NCBI GenBank assembly: GCA_018894105.1
Contig: CM032122.1
Location: forward strand, 21,177,674-21,241,673
Source: Jacaranda mimosifolia
Lineage: Eukaryota; Streptophyta; Magnoliopsida; Lamiales; Bignoniaceae
Direction of reading: 5' to 3'
Length of the DNA stretch: 64,000 bases
This document shows, piece after piece, positions 37,131-49,429 of the stretch (the stretch's first letter is position 1; every line of letters begins with the position of its first letter). The position numbers and the translations under genes are program-made. Under the pieces are notes generated by a model. The model was not told the origin of the DNA. It saw only the letters and a list, made by a program, of their open reading frames with translations, and did not search any database.

Positions 37131-37182
37131 GGGTGTTTCTACCGTCAGATACTCCTCATACATACCTGACGATAGAAACCAA
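37131..37182 (+). repeat. Hairpin at the left terminus
   Basis: Within the first 50 bp, TTTCTACCGTCAG is followed about 16 bp later by CTGACGATAGAAA, its near-perfect reverse complement. The right terminus (60313-60361) has a weaker version of the same arrangement. Each end could therefore fold on itself as well as pair with the other end. Confidence 0.7.
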
Positions 37183-38938
37183 TCATAATTCTGAAATCAA
37201 GTTTTGGTACGAGATGTTGACAAGATAGGTAAAGCTGATTTTACTTTTTTACTCTCAAAATGGACTAATTGATAAGCTGTAATATTTAAAAGAGAGAGAG
37301 AGTCGCTCCTGATAGTAGCGACTAATATAATACCAAAAATGCTAAAATAAAAAAAAGAATCGCTAGTGTTAATAGCGAATATTTTATAAATTATAATAAA
37401 AAAAATGCTGCAATTTATTATATTCATAAAACGGTTATTGTAAATTATAATTATAAGAAAATAATCTCTACTATTTATTATTAGTATAAAAAAATGCTAC
37501 TATTATTAGGTTATTGTGTAAATTGTAATATTAAAAAGAAATACCGTAATATGAATAGCGTGTGTGAATTGTAATATTCAAAAAATCTACTATTAAAAAT
37601 AGTAATCGCTACAACTGTAAGTTATTCTTTAAATTGTAATATTAAAAAAAAACGAAGTGCTACTGTTATTAAGCGAATATTGTGAATTGTAATATTAAAA
37701 ATAAATAATTTGTACTATTTATTATTAGCATAAAAAAAGTGGCCTAAAATTTTAATATCAAAAAAACAATTGCCGCTATTATTAGCGATTAGTGTGTGAA
37801 ATGTACTATTAGGAAAAAAAAGATTGCTACTATGATTATCGATTATTGTATAAATTGTAATATTAAATTGCGTAATATTCAGAAGGTAGAAAAAATATAA
37901 AAAGTAATATTAAAAAAAGGTAATCGCTACTACTATTGGTGATTTTTGAAATTGTAATATTAGAAGAAATAGAACTATTAATTTAAAAAGGGGTAAAAAA
38001 ATCGCTACTACTATTAGCGATCATATATCGCCAAGATGGTTAGCGAAAATTTAAAACAAATTCTAAAATTAAAAGAAATAATTATCACTAACCTTGTTAG
38101 CGATTTATTGTATATATATATTTTTTATGAATACTTATATCGCTAATGGTATTAGCGATTATTGTATAGCCTTTTTTAACTATTTGTTCATTATTATCTA
38201 TTTTATTAAATTGTAATATTAAAAAAAATATTCATAAAACAATCGCAACTATTTGTTCAATATTATGTATTTTGTTAAATTGTAATATTAAAAAAACTAT
38301 TTATAAAACAATTGATACTATGAAAAAAGTATCGCTAGGATTTTTAGCGAAAATTTAAAAAAAAAATTGTCACATTTAAAAGAAATTATCGCTACCCTAG
38401 CTAGCGATATTACTCTATAATTTTTGTTAAAAAAAATACTTATATCGCTAATGGTATTAGCGATTATTGCATTATTTTACCATTTGTTTATTATTATTTA
38501 TTTTATTAAATTGTAATATTAAAAAAAATTATTCATAAAACAATCGCTAGTATTTATTTATTTTACTATTTGTGTAAAAGTGTAACAAAAAATTTTAGAG
38601 TGTGGGATTTACTAAAAAAAATATCGCCAAGATGAATAGCGACAATTTAAAAAAAATCTAAAATTAAAAGAAATAATTATCACTAACCTTGTAAGCGATT
38701 TTATTGTATATATATATATTAAAAAAAAAATTTATATCGCTAGTGGTATTAGCGATTATTGTATAGATCTATACCATTTAAAAAATATAGATTTTATTCA
38801 AACATAAAATGGATAGATTGAGTAGCAATTTAATTGAAAAAATAATAAAGCTCAGTGTATATATATATTAAATTATTTAATTATTCAAACATTATTTCGA
38901 TAGTTTGAGCAGTGATTAAACTTAAAGAAAAAAAAAAG

Positions 38939-38942
<4 letters not shown>

Positions 38943-39034
<92 letters not shown>
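38943..39034 (+). repeat. (TC)46 microsatellite
   Basis: An uninterrupted TC run of 92 bp. The right arm has the GA equivalent at about 58516-58558, shorter and interrupted. The arginine-glutamate open frame on the minus strand across it is an artefact. Confidence 0.95.
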
Positions 39035-39036
<2 letters not shown>

Positions 39037-39222
39037 CATATATATATATATTGCTGAAACAAAAAATCGCTAGACTAAAAAGCGATTTAATTGGAAAAGG
39101 AACAAAAAAGTTGTGTGTATATATATGTAACACATATATATATTGCTGAAACAAAAAATCGCTAGACAAAAAAGCGATTTAATTGGAAAAGGAACAAAAA
39201 AATTGTGTGTATATATATGTAA
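39035..39222 (+). repeat. Tandem duplication of about 95 bp in the left arm
   Basis: Two adjacent copies of CATATATATATATTGCTGAAA, an AATCGCTAGAC...AAAGCGATTT palindrome, and TTGTGTGTATATATATGTAA. The right arm has one copy (about 58400-58510). Confidence 0.85.
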
Positions 39223-40980
39223 ATGTTCTATTATTCAAACACATTCTGCCCAAATTAGTCGCCACCTCAAGAAGCAACTAATTAGTGATTTTCCTTTTTT
39301 AAATTATGGTAATCACTATGCATTGCTTATTATTACATCTTGTAATACCCTAACATACTTTTTTATAGTGATTATTCTTTTTTCTTTTTTTTTTTTGTTG
39401 TAAATTATTGTAATCATTACACATTTTTTATTATTATATTTAATCAATCAATTATTGATAGCGACTTTTTCTTTATTTATTATATCAACTTATATATTTA
39501 TTTTTTATTTTATTTATTATTTATTATATTAAGTTATATTTTAATCGCTACATAAGTAGCGATTTCATTGTTCTTTTCTTTTCCTTTTTTATTTATTTAT
39601 TGTAATCATTATAGATTATTTATTATAGTTATTTTTTCTTTATTTATTATATTATGCCACGTATTATATTACTTGTTTGTCTATTTTCCTTTTTATTTAT
39701 TATATTAAGTTTAATTGTTGGTTTTTTTTAAATTAATGTAATAATTATACTTTATTTATTACAGTATTTTATAATACTAATTTATGAAAAAATTTCTTTT
39801 TTTATTTATAATATTAAATTATAGTTTACACGTTTTCTTAAGTAGCGATTCCTTATTATCTTGGGTTACTGTAATCATTATACTTTATTCATTATCGTAT
39901 TTTATAATACTCAACAAAATATTGTTAGGTAGACCTTTTCTATTTTCTTTTTAGTTTATTACCTTTTCATATTTTGTGGATTGAATTAGATTTTTTTTTT
40001 AAAAAATCAATCGGATTGGATCGATTTTTAATTTTAATCTCAAAAATCGATCCAATCCAAACCAAATCGAAATTTATACACTAATAAGTTAAAAATATAT
40101 ATATCTTAATTGTAAAATGTACAAATAAATTAAAATAAACTAAACCTAGGATTTTTTCACTTTCAAAAATCAAATACATATGAATAATTATTGTGGACTT
40201 ATAATTTTATAGTTGTGTGTTCTTACATAATTTAACTTAATTCCACAATATTAGTGTGATATGATAGCTAAACGAAATTTACAAATTAATTGATTAAAAT
40301 AGTTTAGTTATCAAGAGTAACTTGTCAAATATTTCAATTAAGAATTTAAATTGAAAAATTGAATTAACCGATCCAAGCCAAATCGATTTAAAACGGATTG
40401 GATTGAATCGGATTTACAATAAAAATTTAACCGATCCAATAGATATTATATAATTTGGATCCGTTGATTTTTTGTCCCAAAATCGATTCAAACCGAACTG
40501 CGAACACCTCTATTAATTTTTTTTATAACAGAACACTTTCATGGCCAAAATTATTAGTCATTCTTATATTATTGATGTAATTTGGAGACTGATATACACA
40601 TTTATCAATTTAAAAGTAAAAGGACTACCAGTACAAATGTATATATATTAGTAGCAGAAAAAGATATTCATCATCATATATAGCAGAACAAACATAAGTA
40701 ACATTCTAATTTTTTTTTCTCTCTCTTTCAAATTGGTAATTTTGGCTTTTGGTTACCGGCCGAGTCATTTCTAAATTCAAATTATATTTTAATTAACAGG
40801 TGGGTTGTGGGGGGAAAATTGGTGAGGCCTAAGTTATGGGACCAAAAGTACGATTTTTAATAAAATTTGAGAATTTAATAAAAAATTAGATTTTAAATTA
40901 TATTTTATTAAACATGTCATTTCTAAATTTAAATTATATTTTAGATTCTAATAATTATAAATTATACAAGGAAATAATAA

Positions 40981-41870
40981 AATTGCAAATAATTTTTAAA
41001 TTTTAATTTGAATTGATTTTTTGATCTTTATTTAATGATATTAATTAATGAGTTCGTAAAATTATCATAAAAGTTTTCAATAACCTTCATAAATTTAAAT
41101 ATAAAATATTCCTAAATTTTTTTCATGAAATTCAATTTTTTAAACATTATACATTAAAGAATTTATTGTGTAAAATGTTTTAAAATATTCAAAAGTATTT
41201 AAAAAACTAAATTAAATAATTCTTTTCCAAACATGAGAAAACTTGTAATTTGTACTTATTAATTTTTCATGTTTGGAAATTTATTTAGTTATCAACTTGT
41301 TAAACTTGTTGTTATTTCTAAAAATTAGTTAATTAGAAAATAAATTTTAAAAATTTTCATTATAAATTAATATTTAAATTTCAATAAAAATTCTAAAAAA
41401 TTTTACACAATAAATAAAATTACAAATAATTTTTAAATTTTAATTTTAATTGATTTTTTGATCTTTATTTTAATGATATTAATTAATGTAGTTCGTAAAA
41501 TTATCATAAAATTTTTCAATAACCTTCATAAATTTAAATATAAAATATTCCTAAATTTTTTTCATGAAATTCAATTTTTTAAACATTATACATTAAAGAA
41601 TTTATTGTGTAAAATGTTTTAAAATATTCAAAAGTATTTAAAAAAACTAAATTAAATAATTCTTTTCCAAACATGAGAAAACTTGTAATTTGTACTTATT
41701 AATTTTTCATGTTTGGAAATTTATTTAGTTATCAACTTGTTAAACTTGTTGTTATTTCTAAAAATTCGTTAATTAGAAAATAAATTTTAAAATTTATATT
41801 TTATAATTTTTCATTATAAATTAATATTCAAATTTCAAAAAAAATTCTAAAAATTTTTACACAATAAAAA
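40981..41870 (+). repeat. Tandem duplication of 437 bp in the left arm only
   Basis: The copies start at 40981 (AATTGCAAATAATTTTT) and 41418 (AATTACAAATAATTTTT). They share long near-identical blocks, for example ATTCTTTTCCAAACATGAGA and TCATGTTTGGAAATTTATTT. The right arm holds a single copy (about 56280-56720). Confidence 0.88.
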
Positions 41871-42880
41871 CAAATTCTTTAATTTATAATAATTTTGCAA
41901 AAGCAAATGTGAGTAGAAAAAAAATTCGCATTAAGAGAAAGCAAAACTTGCTTTCCGAAAATGGATGTCTGCCATTTTTTCCTTTTAGCTGTGTGGGCAG
42001 GCCCCAATGACACAAATAAATTAAAAAGAAAAAAGAAAAAAATCCATAAAATAAAACTAATTCCTTTTGACTGATTGCGAGGGCCCACTACCTAAACCAA
42101 CAAAAAACGAAATGCAGAACAACCAGCAAAGCACAAATTGGAATTTGCAAACAAACAAAGTACTCCTTTTTCAAAACGATGCCGTTTCGTAGCAAAACAA
42201 AAAACAAAAAAATGTAGAAAAACACACATGCCAAATGCTCACACGTGCTTCATATATATATATATATATATATGTAATACATAATAAAATAATAATAAAA
42301 ACAAAATAATCTAATAATAATAATAAAGTACTAAAATATTGGTGATTCAATAGTTAGCAATTTGGATTTAGGTAGTTCACCAAGCATTTTTCCAGTACTC
42401 CCACCATCAATGTAATCGCCTCGTTCAATAGCGCACCCAGAATGGAACGAAAAATGACACTAATAGACTGACATGATGACTAAAGCAAGGACGGTCTACT
42501 GAGCACATTAATTGCATAGCAAGCTAAAATGGCTGGTGACGTACATTGGTTCTAACACAACGTATCGACATGGATAATAGCGACGAAGGATTCAGTGTTT
42601 CTATATTCCAAATTCTTTTCTTTTAAATATTATTAACAAATATATTTCTTTTTTCCATTTTCAATTTCCATTTCCATGATTTCTAAAATTTGAAAAGTTA
42701 GTTATTGGAAATGAGCTAAAAATGAGTTTGTATTTAGATGAGATGTCGGAAATGTAATGATTATGTTGATTTTAATAAGTTGTAGGTGAAGAGAGATAGA
42801 AATAATAGAATAAAGAGAGAAGATATAAAGGTTATGGAAAAAGATATATAGTTTATTGAAAAATGTGTTATGAAAATTAT

Positions 42881-44514
42881 TTTTAATTATTTATTAAACA
42901 AATAAGCATAATATTTATATGGACCTACCTATGTGGCAAACATTCTAATTTTGATTGCGGTGATGGGCCTAAATTATTACACAATTTGGTGCTAGTATTA
43001 GGTTTGTATTTGATATTAGTATTAGGCCTAACTTTATTACACTATTTGGTTTTAGTATTAAGTTTGTATTTAGTGTTAGAACTAGGCTTAACTTTATTAA
43101 TGTCTTAACTTGGCCCAAAATTTCAATCAAATACCAATAACTCAACATCCATCAATTTTTTCGTACTCCTTTCCTAGCCCACGGTATTTAAACAAAACAT
43201 ATTTCTCATGGCCAATGCACACAATAAATTTCAAATCCAACGAAATTCTTATCCTTTTAGAGCTATAAATATTAAAATAAGCCCATAGTTAATGGTTTGG
43301 TTTTTTCATCAAACTCATTCATCCTTAAGTAGTTTACAAAACACTTTTAAATCCTCACATATTGTAGCATTCACTAATAATTACACACAATTTAAATTTT
43401 TATGCTTGTCTTTTCAAAATGTTACCTTTTTTCCACCAACACTTCATCACTTCAATTAAACAATACATTATTTAGAAAATTATGCTATTCGTCTTATGAA
43501 AACCTTGTTATATTTCTTTTTCTTTCACCCTTTTTGATTGATTTTTTTTTTTTAAATGGACACCTGACGCAAGGATAAGTTATTTACATTTAGTGGCCTT
43601 TTTAAATACCAGTTACCTTTTTTATTTTTTAAATTATTTATAAAGAGTACACTTATTTTTTAAATTATTTGTAAAGGGTACACTTAAATTACATGCTAAA
43701 TATAATCGCCGTCCTAGACAGCGAATACTTAGGTATTTTATTTCTTAAATATTAATATGATTAATATACTAATTAATATATTTCATGAGATAAAAAAATA
43801 ACATATTTAAATATATCTGTTTCTTAATAAAACTGCTCGCTATAAAAAAATAATATATTTAAATAAATTTAAATGACCCAGTTACATGTTGGTCGCCAAC
43901 TTAGAGCGATTATATGGGTATTTTCCTCTCTTCAATATTAATATAATCATTTTCGTGTGTTATTATTGCATTTCAAGTATAAAGAAATAATGTATTTAAA
44001 TTTTGGTACGAAATGTTGACAAGACAGATAGGAAGGGTTTGATTATTTTAAGCTCGTAAATGCTGTGAAATTGTACTTAATATATTCCTACGGAAATTGT
44101 TGGCCACTCCACAATATGTCGCTATTATGGAAAGCAAATAGAAAAATATGTTGCTACTATGAAAAGCGACTCAAGTGAAAAAAATGTTCAGGTGGTCGTA
44201 ACGTGTACTATAGATTGAAAAAAACTAGAAACATGTAAAATTCAAGTTACTGAAATTTTAATTCAATCATTTGGAACACAAAAATTGCTAATATGAGTAG
44301 CAAGTAAAAATGAAAAGATAATATTTATTGGGGATTAATGCAAACTTTTGTTTTTACAGAGCATGAAAAACAAATGAATCGCTACTCATGAAATGTAGAA
44401 ACTATTTTTGAATGGAGAGCAATATATATTATTCTCTAATTATGGTAGAAATTTTGTTTCAATTAAATTGTAACTATTCATAAAAAAAATCGCTACTATT
44501 ATTAGCGATTATTG
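42881..44514. other. Left loop of the giant element
   Basis: No gene. It holds a duplicated 31 bp block ending AAAGRGTACACTTA (43630-43690) and AT-rich filler. At about 43999 is a sequence close to the element's own subterminal region (TTTTGGTACGAAATGTTGAC; compare 37203), followed by further TCGCTA-type motifs. MULE-2 inserted at 44515 inside one of these palindromes. Confidence 0.55.
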
Positions 44515-45968
44515 GGCTTTTTTTATAAAAAAATAGCAAAAAAAAAAAATTTTACAAAAATACAGCACTATTCACAAATTTTACAATTTTATAGTAAGTT
44601 GCAGTCTGTGAGTGTAACTTTCAACAGTAATAAATAGTTACTGTACCCATAATTTTTTATTCTAAAAAAATTTATTTTTTTGTGTATAAATTCCTTTAGG
44701 GCTTCTTCTCTTATATTTTGGGAAAATATTTTTCAGCCCCCAAAATATTTCAAAATGCATGCACATTCTCTAATATTTTTCCCCAAATACTCTAATTTTT
44801 TACCCAAAAAATTCTCTCATAATTCACCCAAAAAGCCCTACACCCTAAAAAGCACACATATCCTCTCATTTTCTCACTCCATCTTTCATATCAACCATTC
44901 ATTACTTCACTTATATATACATATATATACACACATATATATTTTACATATATGAAAATATTAAAAATTTTTTATTTAAAAAATTTTAAAACTTATATTT
45001 ACTGAAAAAATATTTAATGTAATAATTAATTAAAAATATTAAATACCTTATTATTTTTTTTTTAAAAATTATTCTAAATTTTTTTTTCAAAAGAAATGTT
45101 AGTTTAATAGTAATAAAAACCTTTGTTTCATTTTCATTTCATTTGATATGACTCAGGTAATCCTTTCTCCTCCTCTTCCTCTTCCTCCTCCTCCTTTCTT
45201 CTTCCTTTTTTTTTTTTTTTCCTTTTCTATGTAACTTTGGCTGGCCAGATCTGAATTTTTTTTTTAAATTAGAAAAATAAATAAATAAATTGATTGTTTG
45301 GGTTATTGTTTCAGGTTTGAAGAGTGTATACTTGTGTATTATTTCGCTTGATTGAGGTAAGTTTTTTAATTATGCTAAAATTTAATTATGTTTTAGTTAT
45401 GTTCATTATGTTTTGATTAATTATCTCCAGTAATTAAAGTTTGATTTATGTTTTAGTTATATGAAATATGTATTATATAATTTGTCTCAATTAGTTAAAA
45501 TTTATTTATTTTTTAGTTAAAATTTGATTTATGTTTAGTTTTATGAATTATATTTTATATAATTTGTCTCAATTAGTTAAAACTTAATCATGTTTTAGTT
45601 GAAATTTGATTTATGTGTTGGTTAAACTCAAATAATAATTTATTATTTTTGGTACAATAATTTGATTTAACAGAAATAATGATTTATGTATTAGTTGAAA
45701 TTTGGATTACATTTTATGTTAGTTTTATTTGTTGTTATATTTGTTAGAGTTATGTTTTTATTTGAATTACAAATTTTGTTAGAATTATTATTGAGTTAAA
45801 TTTTTTGGTACTACATATTGAATTGTATTAAAATTTAAATTTTCATTCAGTTTGTGAAATTATGATTTATTAATAAATATGTGTCCATCCTAATGACATG
45901 TGCCTAATGATGCAGACTATCTTGACTTGGTGGAAATCTTTTGTCAGTGTTAATTTTAGTGGAGCATT
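44515..45968 (+). repeat. MULE-2 left terminal inverted repeat
   Basis: It is collinear with the reverse complement of the right arm from the terminus to TAGTGGAGCATT. It includes the GGGCTTCTTCTCTTATATTT block (44699) related to the 31204 element, a CT-rich stretch at 45160-45210 and two exon-like blocks. No coding sequence. Confidence 0.88.
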
Positions 45969-45973
45969 TAAAG
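45315..45973 (+). promoter_or_regulatory. Exon-like 5' leader blocks within the MULE-2 inverted repeat
   Basis: The block at 45315-45356 lies between TTGTTTCAG and GTAAGTTTT. The block at 45916-45973 lies between TGATGCAG and GTAAGCTTGG. Both look like short non-coding leader exons of the transposase gene that starts at 46456. The right arm has the first block with both splice signals and the second with its acceptor only. Splicing is inferred from signals. Confidence 0.4.
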
Positions 45974-46455
45974 GTAAGCTTGGATATCTTATTTTAATTT
46001 TGTAATATGTTTATAGTACAATACTTTAGAAATGTTTAGAATTGGTGGATTCACAAAGGAGGATGGGATGTTGGGAGAAGGGGTGGAGCCTTCTCATTTG
46101 TTGCTGATTGGTTTTTAATTTCTTGCATGATGATGATGGACATAAGGGGGAGTGTTTATATGTCATTATGTGTTTATTAATATTATTAATTATAAATGCT
46201 AGTTTAAAATATGATTTATTGTGTTAGCTTAAATTTAATTTATGAATTAGATTAAATTATATTAGTTTAAATTTGATTAATGTATTAAATGTTGTTATAT
46301 TTTCATAGATTTGTGTTTTTATGAGTTAATTAAATTTTTGTTAGTATATGTAAATTTACTTTTTGTGTACTGTAGAAATGTTGAAAAATGTAAATCTTAA
46401 CATTTTTCAAAATTTTATGATAATTATTGATTATACTGGTTAATTAATATAATTT

Positions 46456-49170
46456 ATGTGTGTATTTGTGGAAGGTATGTCGACTTCGAGTACCATTGTT
46501 GTTCTAATATACTTTGGCGGAAATATTACTAGAGATTCTTGCTTAGTGGATTATGATCGTCCAGCATGCAGTATTATTAGAGTATCTTGTGAAATAACAT
46601 ATTCTGATCTGTGCCACGAAATCTATGGAGCGACAACTATTGATAACAGCAGCTATAAACTAAAAATTCAAGCAAAATTCTATTTGGATAAACAAAACGG
46701 GATATCTACACTTGTGGAAATACAGAATGATGGTGGTTTATCTATGTTGTTTGGTCCACAGTGCCAACTTGATAATGTGGAATTATATGTTGAGACAAAA
46801 GCAATAAGTCAGACTGGTGTTGATAATACTGTTGGAGTTGGGTCTTACATGGGGCTTTTGATGCAACCCAAAGGTCAATTTGCCTCTTACCAAGATTTTG
46901 GATGGGATCAACAATACCCAACTCAAACAGAAATAAATGTTCCTATGGTTACGCAAGGGTTTGCAAATGTTGGGATTCATGATTTTGGTGAAGGCCCTTC
47001 TACCTCTCATCAAGTTTTTGAAGGAGAGCAAGATAACCCAACGCATTTCGTTCATGATGGTGAACCAGAGCCACGAGTAGATAGTTTTCGTGATGAAGAG
47101 TTGAGGGATTCAGAACTAGATGAAAATGATAGTGATAATTTTAGTGGTAGTGACGATGATGAGATAGATATTGATATAATGGAAAAGCTATTGCCTTCAC
47201 ACGGCGAGGGAACATCTTCTCAACAACTACCACATGAGACGAGAAGACATACATCCACGACTACGCAACCAAGTTTGTATCCCGTATATCCATTCTTCTC
47301 TGCAATAGATGATAATGATATATTTATACAGGCAGATTCTGTGGATATTCCAACTCGTAGTTGGACTGAGTTTTACGACTCAAGTAAAGGAGCACTCCGC
47401 GTGGGAATGCTATTCAAGAGTAAGGAGCATCTTATCACTTCTGTGAAAGATTATTCAGTGCGAGTGGCGAGACGAGAATATCGGGTTCTTGAGAGCACAC
47501 CAAAGTTATGGAAAGTGGTGTGCAAACATCATAACAGAGGACAGCCTTCTTGTCCGTGGAGTGTGAGGGGAATATTTAAAGAGAAAAAGGGATTGTGGAG
47601 GATTACCAAGTATGGAGGCCCTCACACATGCCTTATGGATGAGGTTTCAATGGATCATCGAAATTTAAGCAGAAATATGATTGCTTTAGACTTATTGGAC
47701 ACTATTCGAGGTAATCCAAGTTATGGGGTTGCAAGTGTGCAAATGATGGTAAAAGAAAAGTATGGTTATGAAATCTCTTATACTAAGGCATGGAATAACA
47801 TGAAATGTGTGAGGGAAAAACTTTATGGGACTTGGGAGACATCGGTAAGAAAATTACCGAAATATATGGGAGCTCTCCAAAAATGGAATTCAGGAACAAT
47901 TGTTGAATGGAGTCATCTTGAAACAGGCATACCAGGACAAAATATATTGAAATATGTCTTTTGGGCATTTCGACCATGTATAGAAGGGTTCCAACATTGC
48001 TGCAAACTTATCAGTATAGATGGAACTCATCTATACACAAAGTATAAACATAAAATGCTTGTTGCCGTAGCCATGGATGTAAATCAGAATGTTATGCCTA
48101 TAGCTTTTGCCATAGTAGATGAGGAAACTTTGATGTCTTGGAGATGGTTCCTTCAGATGTTGGCGAAACACATTATCAGAGGGGTGGACGGCTATTGTTT
48201 ACTTTCTGATCGTCATCGTAGTATTTTGGCTGCTATAGAGAGCATACCTGATTTCACGCCCCTTCGTGAAGTACATCAATTTTGTTTGAGGCATGTGTGT
48301 TCCAATTTCAATAAATATTTTAAGAATGTTCAATTGAAGGACATGTGTTGGAAAGCTGGTGCTGCAGTTCAAATCCAAAAATTTGAAAAAAAGATGGATG
48401 ACATAAAGAGTATTAATGACCGTGCTTACTCCTACTTGGAGCGGATAGACAAGAGCCAATGGACATTATCTCATGATGGAGGATGGCGGTTTGGCATTTT
48501 TACTACAAACATGTCCGAATGTATAAATGGGGTGTTAAAAGGTGCTCGCCAACTACTAATTACAACTATTGTTCAAACAACATTTGATCGTTGCATGAAA
48601 TATTTTCTTCGTCGGATCACTAACAGCCGGAGGATGAGGCAAAATGATCAATTATGGGCTAATTATGCTTTTGACATATACACAAAATGGCAGCATCATT
48701 CTGTTAATCACTTCGTCTAAAAGGTTGATTACGCTCAACAATCAGCTTTAGTCATTACTAGGATGGACACATCACGTAGGAATCATACTCATGTTGTGAA
48801 GCTTCGGACATGAGAATGCTCATGTGGGAAATAGGCTGAATATGGAATTCCTTGCTCACATGCAATGCAAGTATGTCGAACATTTGGGATCAACTGTGCA
48901 TCACTTGTGAAGGAATATTATAAAGTGGAACATTACATTGCAACTTATAAAGGGAGATTTGAACCATTGTGGTCGGAGGATTATTGAGATGATCCTAATT
49001 TTGAGCTAGTTCATAACCCTACACGTCGAGAGCGATGTAATGTAGGCAGAGACCGTACCAATCGAATTCAAAATGAAATGGATTGGCCTCAAGCAAGAGC
49101 AAGACAACGAGCACGTCGCATTGATGAAGTTCAAAATGCACAACAAGGCCCTGGAAGACTCAATCCCTAG
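46456..49170 (+). pseudogene. MURA-type Mutator transposase, open for 754 codons, C-terminus with stops
   Basis: The transposase of MULE-2 would cut and join the element ends. The frame is open from ATG 46456 to TAA 48718. It then continues in the same frame, with no indel, to 49170 through three further stops (48811, 48832, 48985). Domains: an N-terminal PB1-like region with acidic stretches (residues 10-230), then a MuDR/WRKY-GCM1 zinc finger near 310-392 (C356, C366, H390, C392). The MULE catalytic domain covers 515-700, with D522 in ISIDGTHLY and D585 in LLSDRHRSI; the catalytic E lies further downstream and I did not assign it. A SWIM zinc finger (CSCG...CSH) follows the first stops at 48817-48870. 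A truncated protein would keep the DDE core but lose SWIM. It is converged on by the PMD gene. Confidence 0.88.
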
Positions 49171-49429
49171 CTTTTTTGTAGTTAGTAAGTTGTAAGCAAA
49201 ATATATGAACCAATTTTTGTATGCTGTCTTTGTGATTTATGTGTCTCTTCTTTATTACTTATTATTGTGCGCGTCCATTGTAATTTTTTTTGTATTCTTT
49301 GTTACTTGTTATGTGGAACCAATATTTGCAGTCGTTTTCCTGATCCTGATTCAAAGCATCAAAATACAATTTTACAATTTGTATTTTATGAACCAATGAT
49401 ATTGATACACAATATTCTAAAATGTAGTC

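Larger units (their letters stand above)
37290..39850. repeat. Array of TCGCTA-spacer-TAGCGA palindromes, left arm
   Basis: About 25 copies, many with both half-sites, occur at irregular 50-120 bp spacing. Clear ones are near 37302, 37362, 37766, 38004, 38130, 38325, 38395, 38440, 38730, 39066, 39157 and 39545. The spacer is typically 6-12 bases, often a CTATTATT or ATGGTAT type. Many are followed by ATTATTGTATA and a TTGTAATATTAAAAAA linker. The pattern resembles subterminal transposase-binding repeats of plant transposons, but is far denser and palindromic. Confidence 0.8.
37131..42880 (+). repeat. Left terminal inverted repeat of the giant element
   Basis: It can be followed against the right arm block by block. 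Examples are GTTTTGGTACGAGATGTTGA at 37200 (right arm at 60275), the (TC)n tract, a hAT-end-like GAACACCTCTATTA at 40502, GGCCGAGTCATTTCTAAATT at 40758, the 41-42 kb blocks, and AGTGTTTCTATATTCC at 42594. The match ends after AAAAATGTGTTATGAAAAT. The arm is longer than the right arm because of a 437 bp duplication, a 95 bp duplication and a longer microsatellite. No gene is present. Confidence 0.85.

Noticed and set aside
38885..39169. Minus-strand 94-codon frame with a long Arg-Glu repeat
   Set aside because: It is a direct translation of the (TC)46 microsatellite and its AT-rich flanks.
37290..39850. Regularly recurring dyad motif, resembling a CRISPR array at first sight
   Set aside because: Spacing is irregular, linkers are themselves related, and the setting is a plant transposon arm. 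There are no cas genes and no constant repeat length.
40000..40510. Complete hAT element in the arms of the giant element
   Set aside because: Only one hAT-like end (GAACACCTCTATTA / TAATAGGGGGTGTTCG) is visible in each arm. The opposite end and an 8 bp duplication were not found, so only a fragment can be claimed.
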